Counted from the stretch's first letter, positions 52,467 through 61,646 are shown. The stretch: DNA of 64,000 nucleotides from Saccharicrinis sp963677345 (GCA_963677345.2 CAXXLC010000038.1:62001-126000), one strand, 5' to 3'. The notes: generated by a model not told the origin, from the letters alone. Numbers and translations are program-made.

Positions 52467-54044
52467 TTATTTTTGCTTTCTCTTAAAAGTAACTAATAAA
52501 GCTGCATGGTCAGAAGGAAAGAAAGATGATGTAGAATCTATAACAGTAGCATTAATGGCTTCAATATTGTTTCCTTTGTAGTAGATGTAATCAATTCTGT
52601 CGTTATAGCCTTCTTTAAAAATAGGGGAGTAGGTTGTTCCTGGATTATCTTTTATATCTGGATAAATTTTTCTGAACGCATCAATAAATTCATTTTGTTC
52701 CATTAGTTTTGAAGTAGGAAACGGAATTGATTTATTGTACTTGTTTGATATGTTGTTGTTTGTCCAGTCTTTATGGGAGCCGCTATTGTAATCTCCGGCC
52801 AGTATAATAGAGTTGTCATTATTTAATGAATAGAATTTTTTAAGCTCGCTAAGAATAAACTTTAATTCGTTGCCTCTTGAATTTTCTTCGAGATTGATGA
52901 TAGTGTCAATGTTAGCTTCTGTGTTTACAAGTAAACCCCTTATATTGGGAGTATATGATAGCCATATTGGACAAACCAGGACAGACTCTTTTGGAGATAG
53001 TAGTATTTCTGCATTACCTGAATTGATGGGTTTATATATATTATGTGCTGTTTTGATGGGAAAGCGACTTATTAGACTTAAATTTTCACTACATCTGTAA
53101 AAATTGTAATTGAGTTCATCTGATATAAATTCGCCGGATCCAAAATCTTCCTGCAGGGAAATAATATCGGCTCCGGAATTGCGTATTGTTTTTACAATTT
53201 GTTGTAGTCCGACTGTTTTTCCAAATTGTTTACCGCCATTCCAGATGTTCCATGTTAAAACCTTAAAGTTTTCGTCGGCACTTTTGATAGGAGGAAGTTT
53301 TTCCTTTTTAAAGTATAGGTAGGTGTTTTTAAAGTCTTTATCGTCAAGATGTTTTGACCATAAGCCTATTTCATCAAGCATACCATTAAATGTATCCATA
53401 GAATAATCCTTGGATCCCGGGTTACAACCAATGTGTAAGTGGTAATCAGCTTCAATGGTCATTAAATGGTGTAGATTTATTATTCCAACCATTTGACCGT
53501 CAAAATATGTTTTGGCTAAATTGTTGATTTTGTCAATAGAGAAGCCTATTTGGTGCCATTGGTTATCATTTATTTTTTGTCGTGAAGGGGTTGCTTTGTA
53601 GGTCAGGTTTTGTATGCCATCACTTATTTCTAATTTCCATGATCCTTGCTCGGTAGTGGATATGATCCACCCTTTTTCATTTTTGTCATCTATACTTTTA
53701 TTCCCTAAAATACCATAACATTCATAGTCATCCTTAGCCATTTTAACCCATGTAATTACCGATATATAGGGTTGTTGTTCGAGCATTATGTCTCCTTTAG
53801 TCTTTATGATAACGGGTTTTCTGTATGGGGAAGATAATGATAAGTTTAAACAGGAATCTTTTATTCCGGGAGTATATGATAGGTTTTGATTTCCAAATGT
53901 TTTAAAGTTCTCTATTCCACTCGATTTACAATTGCCTTTAAAGTTGAAGTATATCATGGGTACAGAGGCAACTTTGGGCGATGGGCGAAATAATTCACAC
54001 GAACAAAGAATCAAGATACAAATTGTGTATAAAACAGATTTCAT
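52467..54044 (-). CDS. Lipoprotein with LamG-like and endonuclease/exonuclease/phosphatase domains
   Basis: 525 residues. Lipoprotein signal: LYTICILILCSCELF with lipobox Cys. The concanavalin-like LamG domain (about 75-240) has YISVITWVKMAKDDYECYGI and NGMLDEIGLWSKHL. The EEP domain (about 262-520) has VLTWNIWNGGKQFGK, DIISLQEDFG, AGDYNSGSHKDW and SDHAALLVTF, the conserved Asn, Glu, Asp and His of this metal-dependent phosphodiesterase fold. Surface-exposed cleavage of nucleic acid, phospholipid or another phosphodiester is plausible; the LamG part may bind polysaccharide. It lies 60 nt upstream of the sigma factor on the same strand but probably has its own unit. Target unknown. Confidence 0.88.
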   Translation of the reverse strand: MKSVLYTICILILCSCELFRPSPKVASVPMIYFNFKGNCKSSGIENFKTFGNQNLSYTPGIKDSCLNLSLSSPYRKPVIIKTKGDIMLEQQPYISVITWVKMAKDDYECYGILGNKSIDDKNEKGWIISTTEQGSWKLEISDGIQNLTYKATPSRQKINDNQWHQIGFSIDKINNLAKTYFDGQMVGIINLHHLMTIEADYHLHIGCNPGSKDYSMDTFNGMLDEIGLWSKHLDDKDFKNTYLYFKKEKLPPIKSADENFKVLTWNIWNGGKQFGKTVGLQQIVKTIRNSGADIISLQEDFGSGEFISDELNYNFYRCSENLSLISRFPIKTAHNIYKPINSGNAEILLSPKESVLVCPIWLSYTPNIRGLLVNTEANIDTIINLEENSRGNELKFILSELKKFYSLNNDNSIILAGDYNSGSHKDWTNNNISNKYNKSIPFPTSKLMEQNEFIDAFRKIYPDIKDNPGTTYSPIFKEGYNDRIDYIYYKGNNIEAINATVIDSTSSFFPSDHAALLVTFKRKQK

Positions 54045-54210
54045 GAATATAAATTATTTCTGATTTATTAATGGAATTCTTAAAGAACTTATATTTTAAA
54101 AGTATAATTTAATAACAAACCCTTTACATTATATTTGTTCGTAAAATAAAGCGATAATGTTACGTAAAAATAATATTATTATTGTTAATGTAAGTATTTA
54201 GTTGTTGATA

Positions 54211-55680
54211 ATGAAATATATAACGGTTATTTTTTGTTTTTTGTTTTTTTTAAAGAATACAACATCACAAGTTCCTTCTGTAGAAATGAGGGGAGTATGG
54301 ATCGCTTCTATTTCAAATCTAGATTGGCCTTCGTCAAATAAACTATCAGTTAAAGAGCAGAAAGAAGAGGTCGTATCGATATTAGATTTTTACGAAAAGC
54401 ATAATTTTAATTGCGTTTTCCTGCAGGTCAGACCATCTGCTGATGTATTATATCGTTCCAAACTTGAGCCATGGAGTAAAACTTTAAGTGGCAAGCAAGG
54501 TGATAAACCAAAATATGATCCTTTAAAATTTTGGGTAAAAGAGGCTCATAAAAGAAACCTGGAATTACACGCCTGGATAAATCCATACCGTATTGCAAAT
54601 AGTAGTAAGGAATTGTTGGCAAAAAATCACCCGGCAGTCAAAAATCCAGAATGGACTGTTAAGTATGGAGGCAAGATTTATTACAATCCTGCCCTAAAGT
54701 CATGCAGGAATCATATAAAAAATATCGTAACAGAAATCGTTAATCGTTATGATATTGATGGGATTCATTTCGATGACTATTTCTATCCATATCCAGTTAA
54801 TGGTGAAGAATTCCCTGATTCTGTAAATTTCATTCCTTATAAAAGTAAATTTAATTCAATAGAAGATTGGAGAAGAGAGAATGTAACCAAGACGATTCGG
54901 GAATTAAAAAAAACTATTAAATTGCTAAAACCCTATGTTCAGTTTGGGGTTAGTCCCTTTGGTGTATGGCGTAATCAAAAAGATGATCCGTTGGGGTCGA
55001 TAACTAATGCAGGGGTTACTAATTATGATCATTTGTTTGCTGATGTATACCAATGGATGAAGGAAGGATGGGTTGATTACGTGGTACCTCAAATCTATTG
55101 GTCAAGAAATAATGGAGCTGTTCCTTTTGAACATCTTACAGATTGGTGGGGTAATAACTCCAATGGAGCTAATGTGTATATTGGACATGCTGTATATAAA
55201 ATGGGTAGCGGAAAGAAAGATTGGGAGGGTGCAGATGAAATTATTCAGCAAATAAAATATAATAGAAGTGATAGTTTAACTCAAGGAAGTGTGTTTTTTA
55301 GACATGAACATTTAAAGCAGAATAAATATGGATTTGCTGATTCTTTAAAATCGGAGATTTATCAATATCCTGCTTTGGTTCCATCTGTTAACCATAGTAA
55401 AAATAAAACTCCTGATCCTGTTTTTGGTTTTAGCAATAAAAATAATGTACTCAAGTGGAAATATAAAAATCAAAAAAGTCAAAAAGTAAAAAGTTTTGCT
55501 ATTTATGCCATCTATACAGGAGGAGAAAAGAGGCTTATGAAAATTATTTCTGATAGAAAAATAGAATTGTCAGAATTATTTAATCCCCAAGAGCAAGTTT
55601 TAGGAGTTCAGATTACTGCAGTTAATAGATTTGATAAAGAAAGTGAAAGTTCAAACATTATATGGTTATCAGGTGTTTAA
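54211..55680 (+). CDS. Glycosyl-hydrolase-like 10 (GHL10/DUF187) family protein, secreted
   Basis: 489 residues. A signal peptide (MKYITVIFCFLFFLKNTTSQ) precedes the GHL10 TIM barrel: EMRGVWIASISNLDWPSS, NCVFLQVRPSADVLYRSKLE, ELHAWINPYRIANSS, DIDGIHFDDYFYPYPVNGEE (with the conserved D-x-D-D-Y acid site), YVQFGVSPFGVWRN and VDYVVPQIYWSRN. A C-terminal Ig-like domain follows. Members release unsubstituted GlcN-containing units from peptidoglycan (DigH type) or act on other glycans. ATG 54211 is chosen over an upstream TTG. It is divergent from the LamG lipoprotein gene. Confidence 0.9.
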   Translation: MKYITVIFCFLFFLKNTTSQVPSVEMRGVWIASISNLDWPSSNKLSVKEQKEEVVSILDFYEKHNFNCVFLQVRPSADVLYRSKLEPWSKTLSGKQGDKPKYDPLKFWVKEAHKRNLELHAWINPYRIANSSKELLAKNHPAVKNPEWTVKYGGKIYYNPALKSCRNHIKNIVTEIVNRYDIDGIHFDDYFYPYPVNGEEFPDSVNFIPYKSKFNSIEDWRRENVTKTIRELKKTIKLLKPYVQFGVSPFGVWRNQKDDPLGSITNAGVTNYDHLFADVYQWMKEGWVDYVVPQIYWSRNNGAVPFEHLTDWWGNNSNGANVYIGHAVYKMGSGKKDWEGADEIIQQIKYNRSDSLTQGSVFFRHEHLKQNKYGFADSLKSEIYQYPALVPSVNHSKNKTPDPVFGFSNKNNVLKWKYKNQKSQKVKSFAIYAIYTGGEKRLMKIISDRKIELSELFNPQEQVLGVQITAVNRFDKESESSNIIWLSGV

Positions 55681-55777
55681 TATATGTTTTGATTTAGTGT
55701 AAATTAAATCTTACATTAATAATGTTGTATTTGGTTAGATAATAATCAATTAAACATTAACCTGATAAATTTTTATA

Positions 55778-56791
55778 ATGAAAAAAATTCTTATTGCAAT
55801 AGCCGTAATTCTTGTGGTTGCAGTAGCGGCTGCATTAGTGTGGTTGTCAACAATTGATGGTAACTATAACGTAAAAAGAACAATAACTGTTGATAAACCA
55901 ACTTCCGTTGTGTTTGATTTAGTTCAGGATTTTAATAAATGGACCATTTGGTCTCCGTGGCTCTGTTTGGAACCTGATGCAAAAGTTGAAGTTTCGGGAA
56001 CAGGAATGGAGGTTAATGATACTTATTTCTGGGAAGGAAAGATTGTGGGTAGTGGAATAATTAGTCATACCACGATAGTGCCAATGGACAGTTTGGTGCA
56101 AGATATAAAGTTTTTAAAACCATTTGAATCAAAATCGATCGTTTACTGGAACTTTACCAGTGTTGATGATTCAACAACAAGTGTAACATGGGGTATGAAG
56201 GGAGAGATGCCATTTTTATTGCGTTTTATGACAAAGATGATGGAACCTATGGTGGGAATGGATTATGAAAGAGGACTTAAAATGATTAAGGACTATGCTG
56301 AGAAAGGTTATGTTGCTTCTGAAGTTTCAATTGATGGCATTGTTGAAACACCTTCGTTTAAATTTATAGGTAAAAAGACGGCTTGTGAAATGAAAGAAGT
56401 TGGAACTTCAATGTCTGCAGATTTTGGTGATATAAGAGAGTGGGCAGATAATAATAATATTGCATATAAAACTGCATTATCAATTTATCACAAATTTGAT
56501 TTTATGACAGGAGAGTGTGAATATACAGCAGCACTGCCTGTACGAGCTGATGTTTCCATTGGTGAAGATTACTATGAAGGTGAAATTCCAATAGTAAAAG
56601 CTCTGAAAATTACATTTAAAGGAGATTACGAACATTTAGGTAATGCATGGGCTGCCGGAATGAGTTATATGCAGGCAAATAAATTGGAAGAGAATAAAGA
56701 AGTTGCTCCCTTTGAAGTTTATATCACTGATCCACAAAAAGAAGCAGATGAGAGAAATTGGATTACAGAAGTATACATACCTATAAAATAA
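55778..56791 (+). CDS. SRPBCC-type domain plus GyrI-like effector-binding domain protein
   Basis: 337 residues. One N-terminal membrane helix (3-23, ILIAIAVILVVAVAAALVWL). A START/SRPBCC-like domain (about 30-180) has ITVDKPTSVVFDLVQDFNKW, TIWSPWLCLEP and VTWGMKGEMPFLLRFMT. A C-terminal GyrI-like/AraC effector-binding domain (about 185-335) has EVGTSMSADFGDIREW and VKALKITFKGDYEHLGNAWA. The combination is common in Bacteroidota and Firmicutes, and its ligand is unknown. It is followed 9 nt later by the ferredoxin-NADP reductase gene, so they are co-transcribed. Confidence 0.85.
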   Translation: MKKILIAIAVILVVAVAAALVWLSTIDGNYNVKRTITVDKPTSVVFDLVQDFNKWTIWSPWLCLEPDAKVEVSGTGMEVNDTYFWEGKIVGSGIISHTTIVPMDSLVQDIKFLKPFESKSIVYWNFTSVDDSTTSVTWGMKGEMPFLLRFMTKMMEPMVGMDYERGLKMIKDYAEKGYVASEVSIDGIVETPSFKFIGKKTACEMKEVGTSMSADFGDIREWADNNNIAYKTALSIYHKFDFMTGECEYTAALPVRADVSIGEDYYEGEIPIVKALKITFKGDYEHLGNAWAAGMSYMQANKLEENKEVAPFEVYITDPQKEADERNWITEVYIPIK

Positions 56792-56800
56792 TGATGATTT

Positions 56801-57463
56801 ATGCCAAGAAAGAAAGTAGAATTATATCCACATAAAGTAAAGGAAGTTACTAATATTGTTTCAAATGTTTATACTGTAACATTTGAACGAAAGTTTGATT
56901 TTATACCAGGGCAGGTAATTGCATTGGCAATGAATCACGAACACGATCCCAGATTATATAGCATTGCCAGCGGGGATAAAGAAGATAGTTTTACTATCCT
57001 TTTTGATATCATAGATGGTGGGTTTTTAACGCCTAAACTGGTAGAGCTAAAACCGGATGATATTATATATGTATCAGAGCCCTTTGGTAAATTTATTCCT
57101 GAGGATGCTAATATGTGGTGGTTGGCAACAGGAACAGGAATTGCTCCATTTATTTCAATGGTGAAATCAGGAATAAAACTGCCGGAGAAGTTGATTCATG
57201 GTAGTAGAACACTTGATCATTTTTTATTTCAGGATTTATTTAAAGAGCACCTTGGTGAGAATTACCTCAGGTTTTGTACTGCAGAAGAATCCCCAGAGGT
57301 GTATTCAGGACGTATGACAGAATGGTTAAAAGAACAATCTGATTTGCCTAAAGATATTAAATATTACCTTTGCGGAAATCCTAATATGGTTGTTGAGGTT
57401 AGGGATTTGATATTAAGTAAAGGTGTAGAATTCAATAATATTATGGCTGAAATATATTTTTAA
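56801..57463 (+). CDS. Ferredoxin-NADP(+) reductase-family flavoprotein
   Basis: 220 residues of the plant-type FNR fold. RLYSIAS (51-57) binds FAD, GGFLTPKLVELKPDD and EPFGKF follow, then LATGTGIAPFISM (109-120) binds the nicotinamide nucleotide, and CGNPNMVVEVRDLI near the end is the C-terminal signature. It is shorter than E. coli Fpr (248), as usual in Bacteroidota. It transfers electrons between NAD(P)H and ferredoxin or flavodoxin. It is co-transcribed with the SRPBCC/GyrI-like gene and sits 33 nt upstream of rlmN. Confidence 0.88.
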   Translation: MPRKKVELYPHKVKEVTNIVSNVYTVTFERKFDFIPGQVIALAMNHEHDPRLYSIASGDKEDSFTILFDIIDGGFLTPKLVELKPDDIIYVSEPFGKFIPEDANMWWLATGTGIAPFISMVKSGIKLPEKLIHGSRTLDHFLFQDLFKEHLGENYLRFCTAEESPEVYSGRMTEWLKEQSDLPKDIKYYLCGNPNMVVEVRDLILSKGVEFNNIMAEIYF

Positions 57464-57496
57464 AAATGTATTTGTACCATATAAGTATCTAATTTA

Positions 57497-58540
57497 ATGA
57501 GTAAAGAAGTTTTATTTGGAAAAACTCTTGATGAGTTAAAGCAAATTGTAAAGGATTTAGGTTTTCCTGGATTCGTTGCCAAGCAATTGGCAGATTGGCT
57601 TTACAAAAAGAAAATTAAAAGCATTGATGAAATGCTGAATATCTCTAAAAAGAACAGGGATCTTTTAAAAGATAAGTTTGAGATAGGTTTAACTACTTAT
57701 AATAATGTCCAGGAATCGATTGACGGAACGAAGAAATATCTGTTTAAAACAATTTCCGATCAATATATTGAGGCTGCTTATATTCCGTCAGAAAACAGAA
57801 ATACACTATGTGTGAGTTCTCAGGTTGGATGTAAAATGGGATGTCTATTCTGCATGACCGGGAAACAAGGCTTTCAGAAAAATTTAACAGCTGGAGAGAT
57901 TTTAAATCAGATGGTAAGTATTGATGAAAATGATGCCTTAACCAACTTGGTGTATATGGGTATGGGCGAACCTATGGATAATTTAGATGAGGTTCTTAAG
58001 AGCTTAGTAATCATTACTTCAGAATGGGGTTTTGCATGGAGCCCTCGTAGAATTAATGTTTCTACCATTGGAGTAATTCCTGCAATGAGAAGATTTATTG
58101 AAGAAAGTGAGTGTCATTTAGCAATAAGTATGCATAGTCCTTTGAATGATCAACGTAAAGAGATAATGCCCATTGAAAATGTTTACCCGATTGAGGATGT
58201 TGTTAATGTGTTAAAGGAGTATGATTTTGGTCGTCAAAGAAGAATTTCTTTTGAATACATCATGTTTGAAGGAGTTAATGATTCAAAGGAACACGCATTG
58301 GCAGTTGCGGATTTAATTAGTGGTTTAAATTCAAGAGTTAACTTAATTAAATTTCATCCTATTCCAAATTCGCCATTAAAAGGCTGTTCTAATGAAGTTA
58401 TGGAGAAATTTAAAAATGTTTTAGAAAATAAACGGATTATAACTACTATACGTAAGTCTAGAGGAGAAGATATTTATGCGGCTTGTGGATTGTTAAGTAC
58501 AAAGAAATTAGTTGAGAATAATAACAGTAAAGATTATTGA
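57497..58540 (+). CDS. rlmN: Dual-specificity rRNA/tRNA adenine-C2 methyltransferase
   Basis: Radical SAM enzyme that methylates C2 of A2503 in 23S rRNA and A37 of some tRNAs. 347 residues. Cluster cysteines C112, C116 and C119 are in GCKMGCLFCMTGKQGF. Further family motifs are NLVYMGMGEPMDNLDEVLKS, STIGVIPAMRRF, SLNDQRKEIMPIE-like text (HSPLNDQRKEIMPIENVYP) and RRISFEYIMFEGVNDS. The catalytic second cysteine is in IYAACGLL near the C-terminus. Length and start (MSKEVLFGKTLDELK) fit the family. A 126-nt gap separates it from ssb. Confidence 0.97.
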   Translation: MSKEVLFGKTLDELKQIVKDLGFPGFVAKQLADWLYKKKIKSIDEMLNISKKNRDLLKDKFEIGLTTYNNVQESIDGTKKYLFKTISDQYIEAAYIPSENRNTLCVSSQVGCKMGCLFCMTGKQGFQKNLTAGEILNQMVSIDENDALTNLVYMGMGEPMDNLDEVLKSLVIITSEWGFAWSPRRINVSTIGVIPAMRRFIEESECHLAISMHSPLNDQRKEIMPIENVYPIEDVVNVLKEYDFGRQRRISFEYIMFEGVNDSKEHALAVADLISGLNSRVNLIKFHPIPNSPLKGCSNEVMEKFKNVLENKRIITTIRKSRGEDIYAACGLLSTKKLVENNNSKDY

Positions 58541-58666
58541 TTTGTAATTGATGTAACGTATTGTAATTTAATTATTAATGTAAAGTTTTAGATGAGTATT
58601 TTGTTTTAGTGATAAATTATCTTATATTTGATATAATGATGTTTAATCAAGCGAATTTACTTTATT

Positions 58667-58987
58667 ATGTTAAAAATGATGTTAAGTGGTAATTTAGGTT
58701 CTGACGCCACTATAAAAGAAGTAGGAAGCAATAAGGTTATCCATTTTGATATTGCTGTTTCTAAAACCTATAAAAATTCAAATGGAGAAAAGGTAGAGAA
58801 AACTGATTGGGTTCGTGCTGATATTTGGAGGTCGAAAGATACAGATACTAAGTTTGTAGAGTATTTGAAAAAAGGAAAAAAGGTTTTTATAGAAGGTGAA
58901 CCATATAGTTCTGGATACAAAACTAAAAATGGCGAAATTCAATCTTCTTTAGGAATTAAAGTGAAGGAATTTGAGTTTTTGAATTAG
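58667..58987 (+). CDS. ssb: Short single-stranded DNA-binding protein
   Basis: 106 residues: MLKMMLSGNLGSDATIKEVG, KVIHFDIAVSKTYKNSNGEK, DWVRADIWRSKDTDTKFVEY, LKKGKKVFIEGEPYSSGY. This is a single OB fold of the SSB family. It lacks the C-terminal DDDIPF-type acidic tail that recruits partner proteins (ends EFEFLN), so it is probably an accessory rather than the main replicative SSB. It is followed by an intrinsic terminator. Confidence 0.9.
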   Translation: MLKMMLSGNLGSDATIKEVGSNKVIHFDIAVSKTYKNSNGEKVEKTDWVRADIWRSKDTDTKFVEYLKKGKKVFIEGEPYSSGYKTKNGEIQSSLGIKVKEFEFLN

Positions 58988-59005
58988 AATAACTGGTTAG
59001 AATAG

Positions 59006-59039
59006 AAAAGGTGTTTCAGGTTTGGAACACCTTTTTTAT
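59006..59039 (+). terminator. Intrinsic terminator of ssb
   Basis: aaaaggtgttt / gaacacctttttt stem with loop caggtttg. Confidence 0.85.
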
Positions 59040-59084
59040 TGACATTGCTAAAAATAAATGATAATTTAAATAGGTGCAATTACA

Positions 59085-59106
59085 TAGTTAATGATATCAT
59101 TAACTA
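59085..59106. promoter_or_regulatory. 22-bp perfect palindrome upstream of the disrupted regulator
   Basis: Half-site TAGTTAATGAT followed by its exact complement. It ends 30 bp before the ATG of the LuxR-type regulator (59137), and a second partial half-site (ttagttaact) follows. It looks like an operator for a dimeric DNA-binding protein. Confidence 0.65.
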
Positions 59107-59136
59107 TTAGTTAACTGTTCTTGAACCTACTTTAAG

Positions 59137-59164
59137 ATGAAAAAGCACCTTGTACTGTTATATA
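59137..59164 (+). pseudogene. 5' stub of the LuxR-type regulator, cut off by the insertion sequence
   Basis: ATG AAA AAG CAC CTT GTA CTG TTA TAT A, encoding MKKHLVLLY, then the insertion sequence begins. Removing the element and one copy of the target duplication joins it in frame to the fragment from 60991 (MKKHLVLLYSNLLWAESLAC), restoring a 225-residue protein. Confidence 0.85.
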
Positions 59165-60996
59165 GTTCCAGCAAGAAAACCCCTGTTTTTTGAAGCGAAA
59201 TAACTTTGCGTAAATTTTGACACTCCAAAAAAAAATGAAAAGAGAACAATTTTTTTTGGAATAGCTATGTTTGTTTACGTATAATATATTATGATATTCT
59301 ATATTTTAAATTAGGGCATAACAATTCCATTACAATGGCGTAAACAAATGTGTATAAACCTATTATTAAGCCGCTTGTTTTACAGAGGCATTCATTTCCT
59401 GACGTAGATCTACAAGCAGTCGTTCTCCTATTTTTTTCAGATTAAAGGCTGTAATCGCAAGACCAACGTATCTTTTAAAATGTTCATATCCTTTATCAGG
59501 ACATCTATTCAATCCTCTATGTTCTAGTTCGTTAATATTAGATTCTATTGCACTATGTTTATGTCTAAACTTCTTGAATATTGATTTATGCTCTTCTTCA
59601 TACTCTTCTTTGTTACACTTGCCCTTTTTTGGAAGTACAAGGTTTTCAACTTTTTGAGACAATGACACTTTATTGTTTTTATGATAATATCCTTTATCGA
59701 ATGACCAACTTTTTACTTTAAATTTTGTAAATATTCTTGCGGCTACTTCCAGCACAATTTCAGAATCTGCTTGATGATCCATAACCTGATAATCAAGAAT
59801 TAAATTATATTGGTCAGTGGTAATATTTGTTTTCTTACCAAGTTCAACGTTTGGTCGCAATTTCCCTTTTGTAATCCATTCTGTATATTGCTCAAAAATA
59901 GAAAACAATTTTTCTTCATGAGGAATCTTTTCCCCTTTAATAACTCTTCTTTCAAGAAGATCAATATGCTTACGAAGTAATTGCATAAAACGTTCTAATT
60001 CAGTAATTATAGCAACACTAATAAGGTCATCTTTTGGGTATTTGTCCTTAGAATTTTCTAATTTCTGATAAAGTGCTTTAGCTTTTTTAATATATTCTTG
60101 AGCTTTCATTTTTACACGTTCTTGTTTTCCTTTGCCTCCTGAAGAATTAGCCCTACCTAAAGCTCTCATTTTATTTTTTAAATCACGTTGCCAATCCTTT
60201 ACTTTTCTCCAGCCAGGAAGATTGTGCCTATATTGTAATTTGATTATCATATCAATACATTTACGTACACTATCCCAAAGTAAATTATAATCTGTTGGAA
60301 AATGAACATTGCTTTCTACAACAAAGCTATCTGTTTTTAAGTGTAATGCTTCCTCCTCTTTTTTTTTAAACACCTCGTGTCCAAATTCAACAATAATATT
60401 ATTGAGTTTTTTTATTGTTTCATTATCAATCAAACCAACATTATCAATTATACGTTGATATCCATACTCTTGCTTTTGATATGTTTGAATAGTTTCTATA
60501 CCCATAATTTGACGCACCATTGAGTCATAATTGGAAATATGATGTAACTCATCATAACTAATGTTTTGACATAAACGAACTTGTGATAAAACAAATATTT
60601 CCCAAAGTCCCATACCTATTCTTCCTGTATGATTATTTTTAGGTAATATTTCTTTTTCTAATATTTCATAAATCTTATTGTTCCATTCCGGAGTAACATA
60701 AATTTTTTTTAATGCAGCACATAAAGCAGGCAACGCACCACTTCTTTTTGCAGTTGGAATTGGTGTATCTTTTATTAATAGGCTTCCTATTGTCAATTGT
60801 TGTTCGAATCTCTTTCTCATATTTATATTTTCTTAATATCCTTTGTTGAAATAATCGAATCTCAATTATTTAACACACTGAATATCTGTATTATAAATAA
60901 ATATAGCAACTAAATACACATAAAGATTCAAACATTTTATCAACCGTAATTAGTTGTATTTCAAATAAATAATAGTTTTCCTGCAGGCACTATATA
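59159..60996 (-). mobile_element. ISNCY-like insertion sequence, about 1.83 kb
   Basis: The terminal inverted repeats are GTTCCAGCAAGAAAAC (59165-59180) and, inverted, GTGCCTGCAGGAAAAC (60990-60975), 13 of 16 identical. They are flanked by TATATA on both sides (59159-59164, 60991-60996), taken as a target duplication; because the flanks share TATATAG, a length of 4-7 bp fits. The element proper is 59165-60990 and carries one transposase gene. About 185 bp between the left end and the transposase stop is non-coding. Confidence 0.85.
59366..60820 (-). CDS. Transposase, ISNCY (ISDol1/ISLbi1-like) family
   Basis: 484 residues, intact. The N-terminal DNA-binding part is followed by an RNase H-like catalytic core with LHLKTDSFVVESNVHFPTDY (first acidic residue and the VES(N) motif), a long helical insertion, MDHQADSEIVLEVA, SWSFDKGYYHKNN, and the C-terminal HSAIESNINELEHRGLNRCP with the last catalytic Glu. 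The HSA-x-ESNIN-x-LEH-x-GLNRC-PDKG text is typical of ISNCY-type transposases. The frame is undamaged and the terminal repeats are well preserved, so the element may still be active. The family name is from motif memory; IS5/IS1182 groups share parts of this core. Confidence 0.88.
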   Translation of the reverse strand: MRKRFEQQLTIGSLLIKDTPIPTAKRSGALPALCAALKKIYVTPEWNNKIYEILEKEILPKNNHTGRIGMGLWEIFVLSQVRLCQNISYDELHHISNYDSMVRQIMGIETIQTYQKQEYGYQRIIDNVGLIDNETIKKLNNIIVEFGHEVFKKKEEEALHLKTDSFVVESNVHFPTDYNLLWDSVRKCIDMIIKLQYRHNLPGWRKVKDWQRDLKNKMRALGRANSSGGKGKQERVKMKAQEYIKKAKALYQKLENSKDKYPKDDLISVAIITELERFMQLLRKHIDLLERRVIKGEKIPHEEKLFSIFEQYTEWITKGKLRPNVELGKKTNITTDQYNLILDYQVMDHQADSEIVLEVAARIFTKFKVKSWSFDKGYYHKNNKVSLSQKVENLVLPKKGKCNKEEYEEEHKSIFKKFRHKHSAIESNINELEHRGLNRCPDKGYEHFKRYVGLAITAFNLKKIGERLLVDLRQEMNASVKQAA

Positions 60997-61646
60997 GCAA
61001 CTTATTATGGGCAGAGTCTTTAGCTTGTTTATTAAACGGAAATACAGAATTTAATGTATTAAAAACCTTAGAACTAAAGGAAATTCCCGATTTAGAATAT
61101 CTAAATACTTCTATTTTTATTTTAGAAGCTAATTGCCCAGATGTTGAGTTAATTGATCAGGTAAAATACTTAAAGCTTAATAATCAAAAGATTATTGTAG
61201 TAGGCTTTGTTATGGATAATCAATTTGTAGATATTATAATACAAGAGGGTATTGATGCTTATGTTTTAAAGTCTGATTCTAAAGAAAACCTTTTTTTATC
61301 GATCAATCAGGTTTCTCGTGGTGAAAAATTTTTTAGCGCTAATGTTACTGAAATCCTTTCCAATCATTTGTTACGTTCAGATGATCACTCGAAACTAACA
61401 AAACGTGAACTGGACGTTTTAATTGGTATTGTAAATATGCAGCATACTAAACAGATAGCGGATTTTCTTAATTTAAGTGAAGCTACTGTTAGAACCCATC
61501 GAAAAAATATAATGCGAAAGTTTGGAGCTAAAAATTACCTTGGTTTAATCAGATATGCATGCCGAAATGGATTACTCGAATCTCCCGGGGAGCAATTTTG
61601 TTTGGGATGTAAAAAAGTAACTTGTTATTCTAAACTTTTTGGGTAG
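60991..61646 (+). pseudogene. LuxR-type pseudo-receiver regulator, 3' part behind the insertion sequence
   Basis: Frame AGC AAC TTA TTA TGG continues without a stop to 61646. With the stub at 59137 it forms a 225-residue NarL/FixJ-like protein. The receiver domain is atypical: the acidic pair after strand 1 is replaced (LLYSNLL), the phospho-Asp is Glu (SIFILEANCPDVELI), the conserved Thr is Gly (IIVVGFVM), and only the Lys (YVLKSDS) remains, so it probably worked without phosphorylation. The HTH is LTKRELDVLIGIVNMQHTKQ to AKNYLGLIRYAC. An unusual tail FCLGCKKVTCYSKLF has three cysteines. ATG 61212 could still express a 144-residue HTH-containing fragment. Confidence 0.88.
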
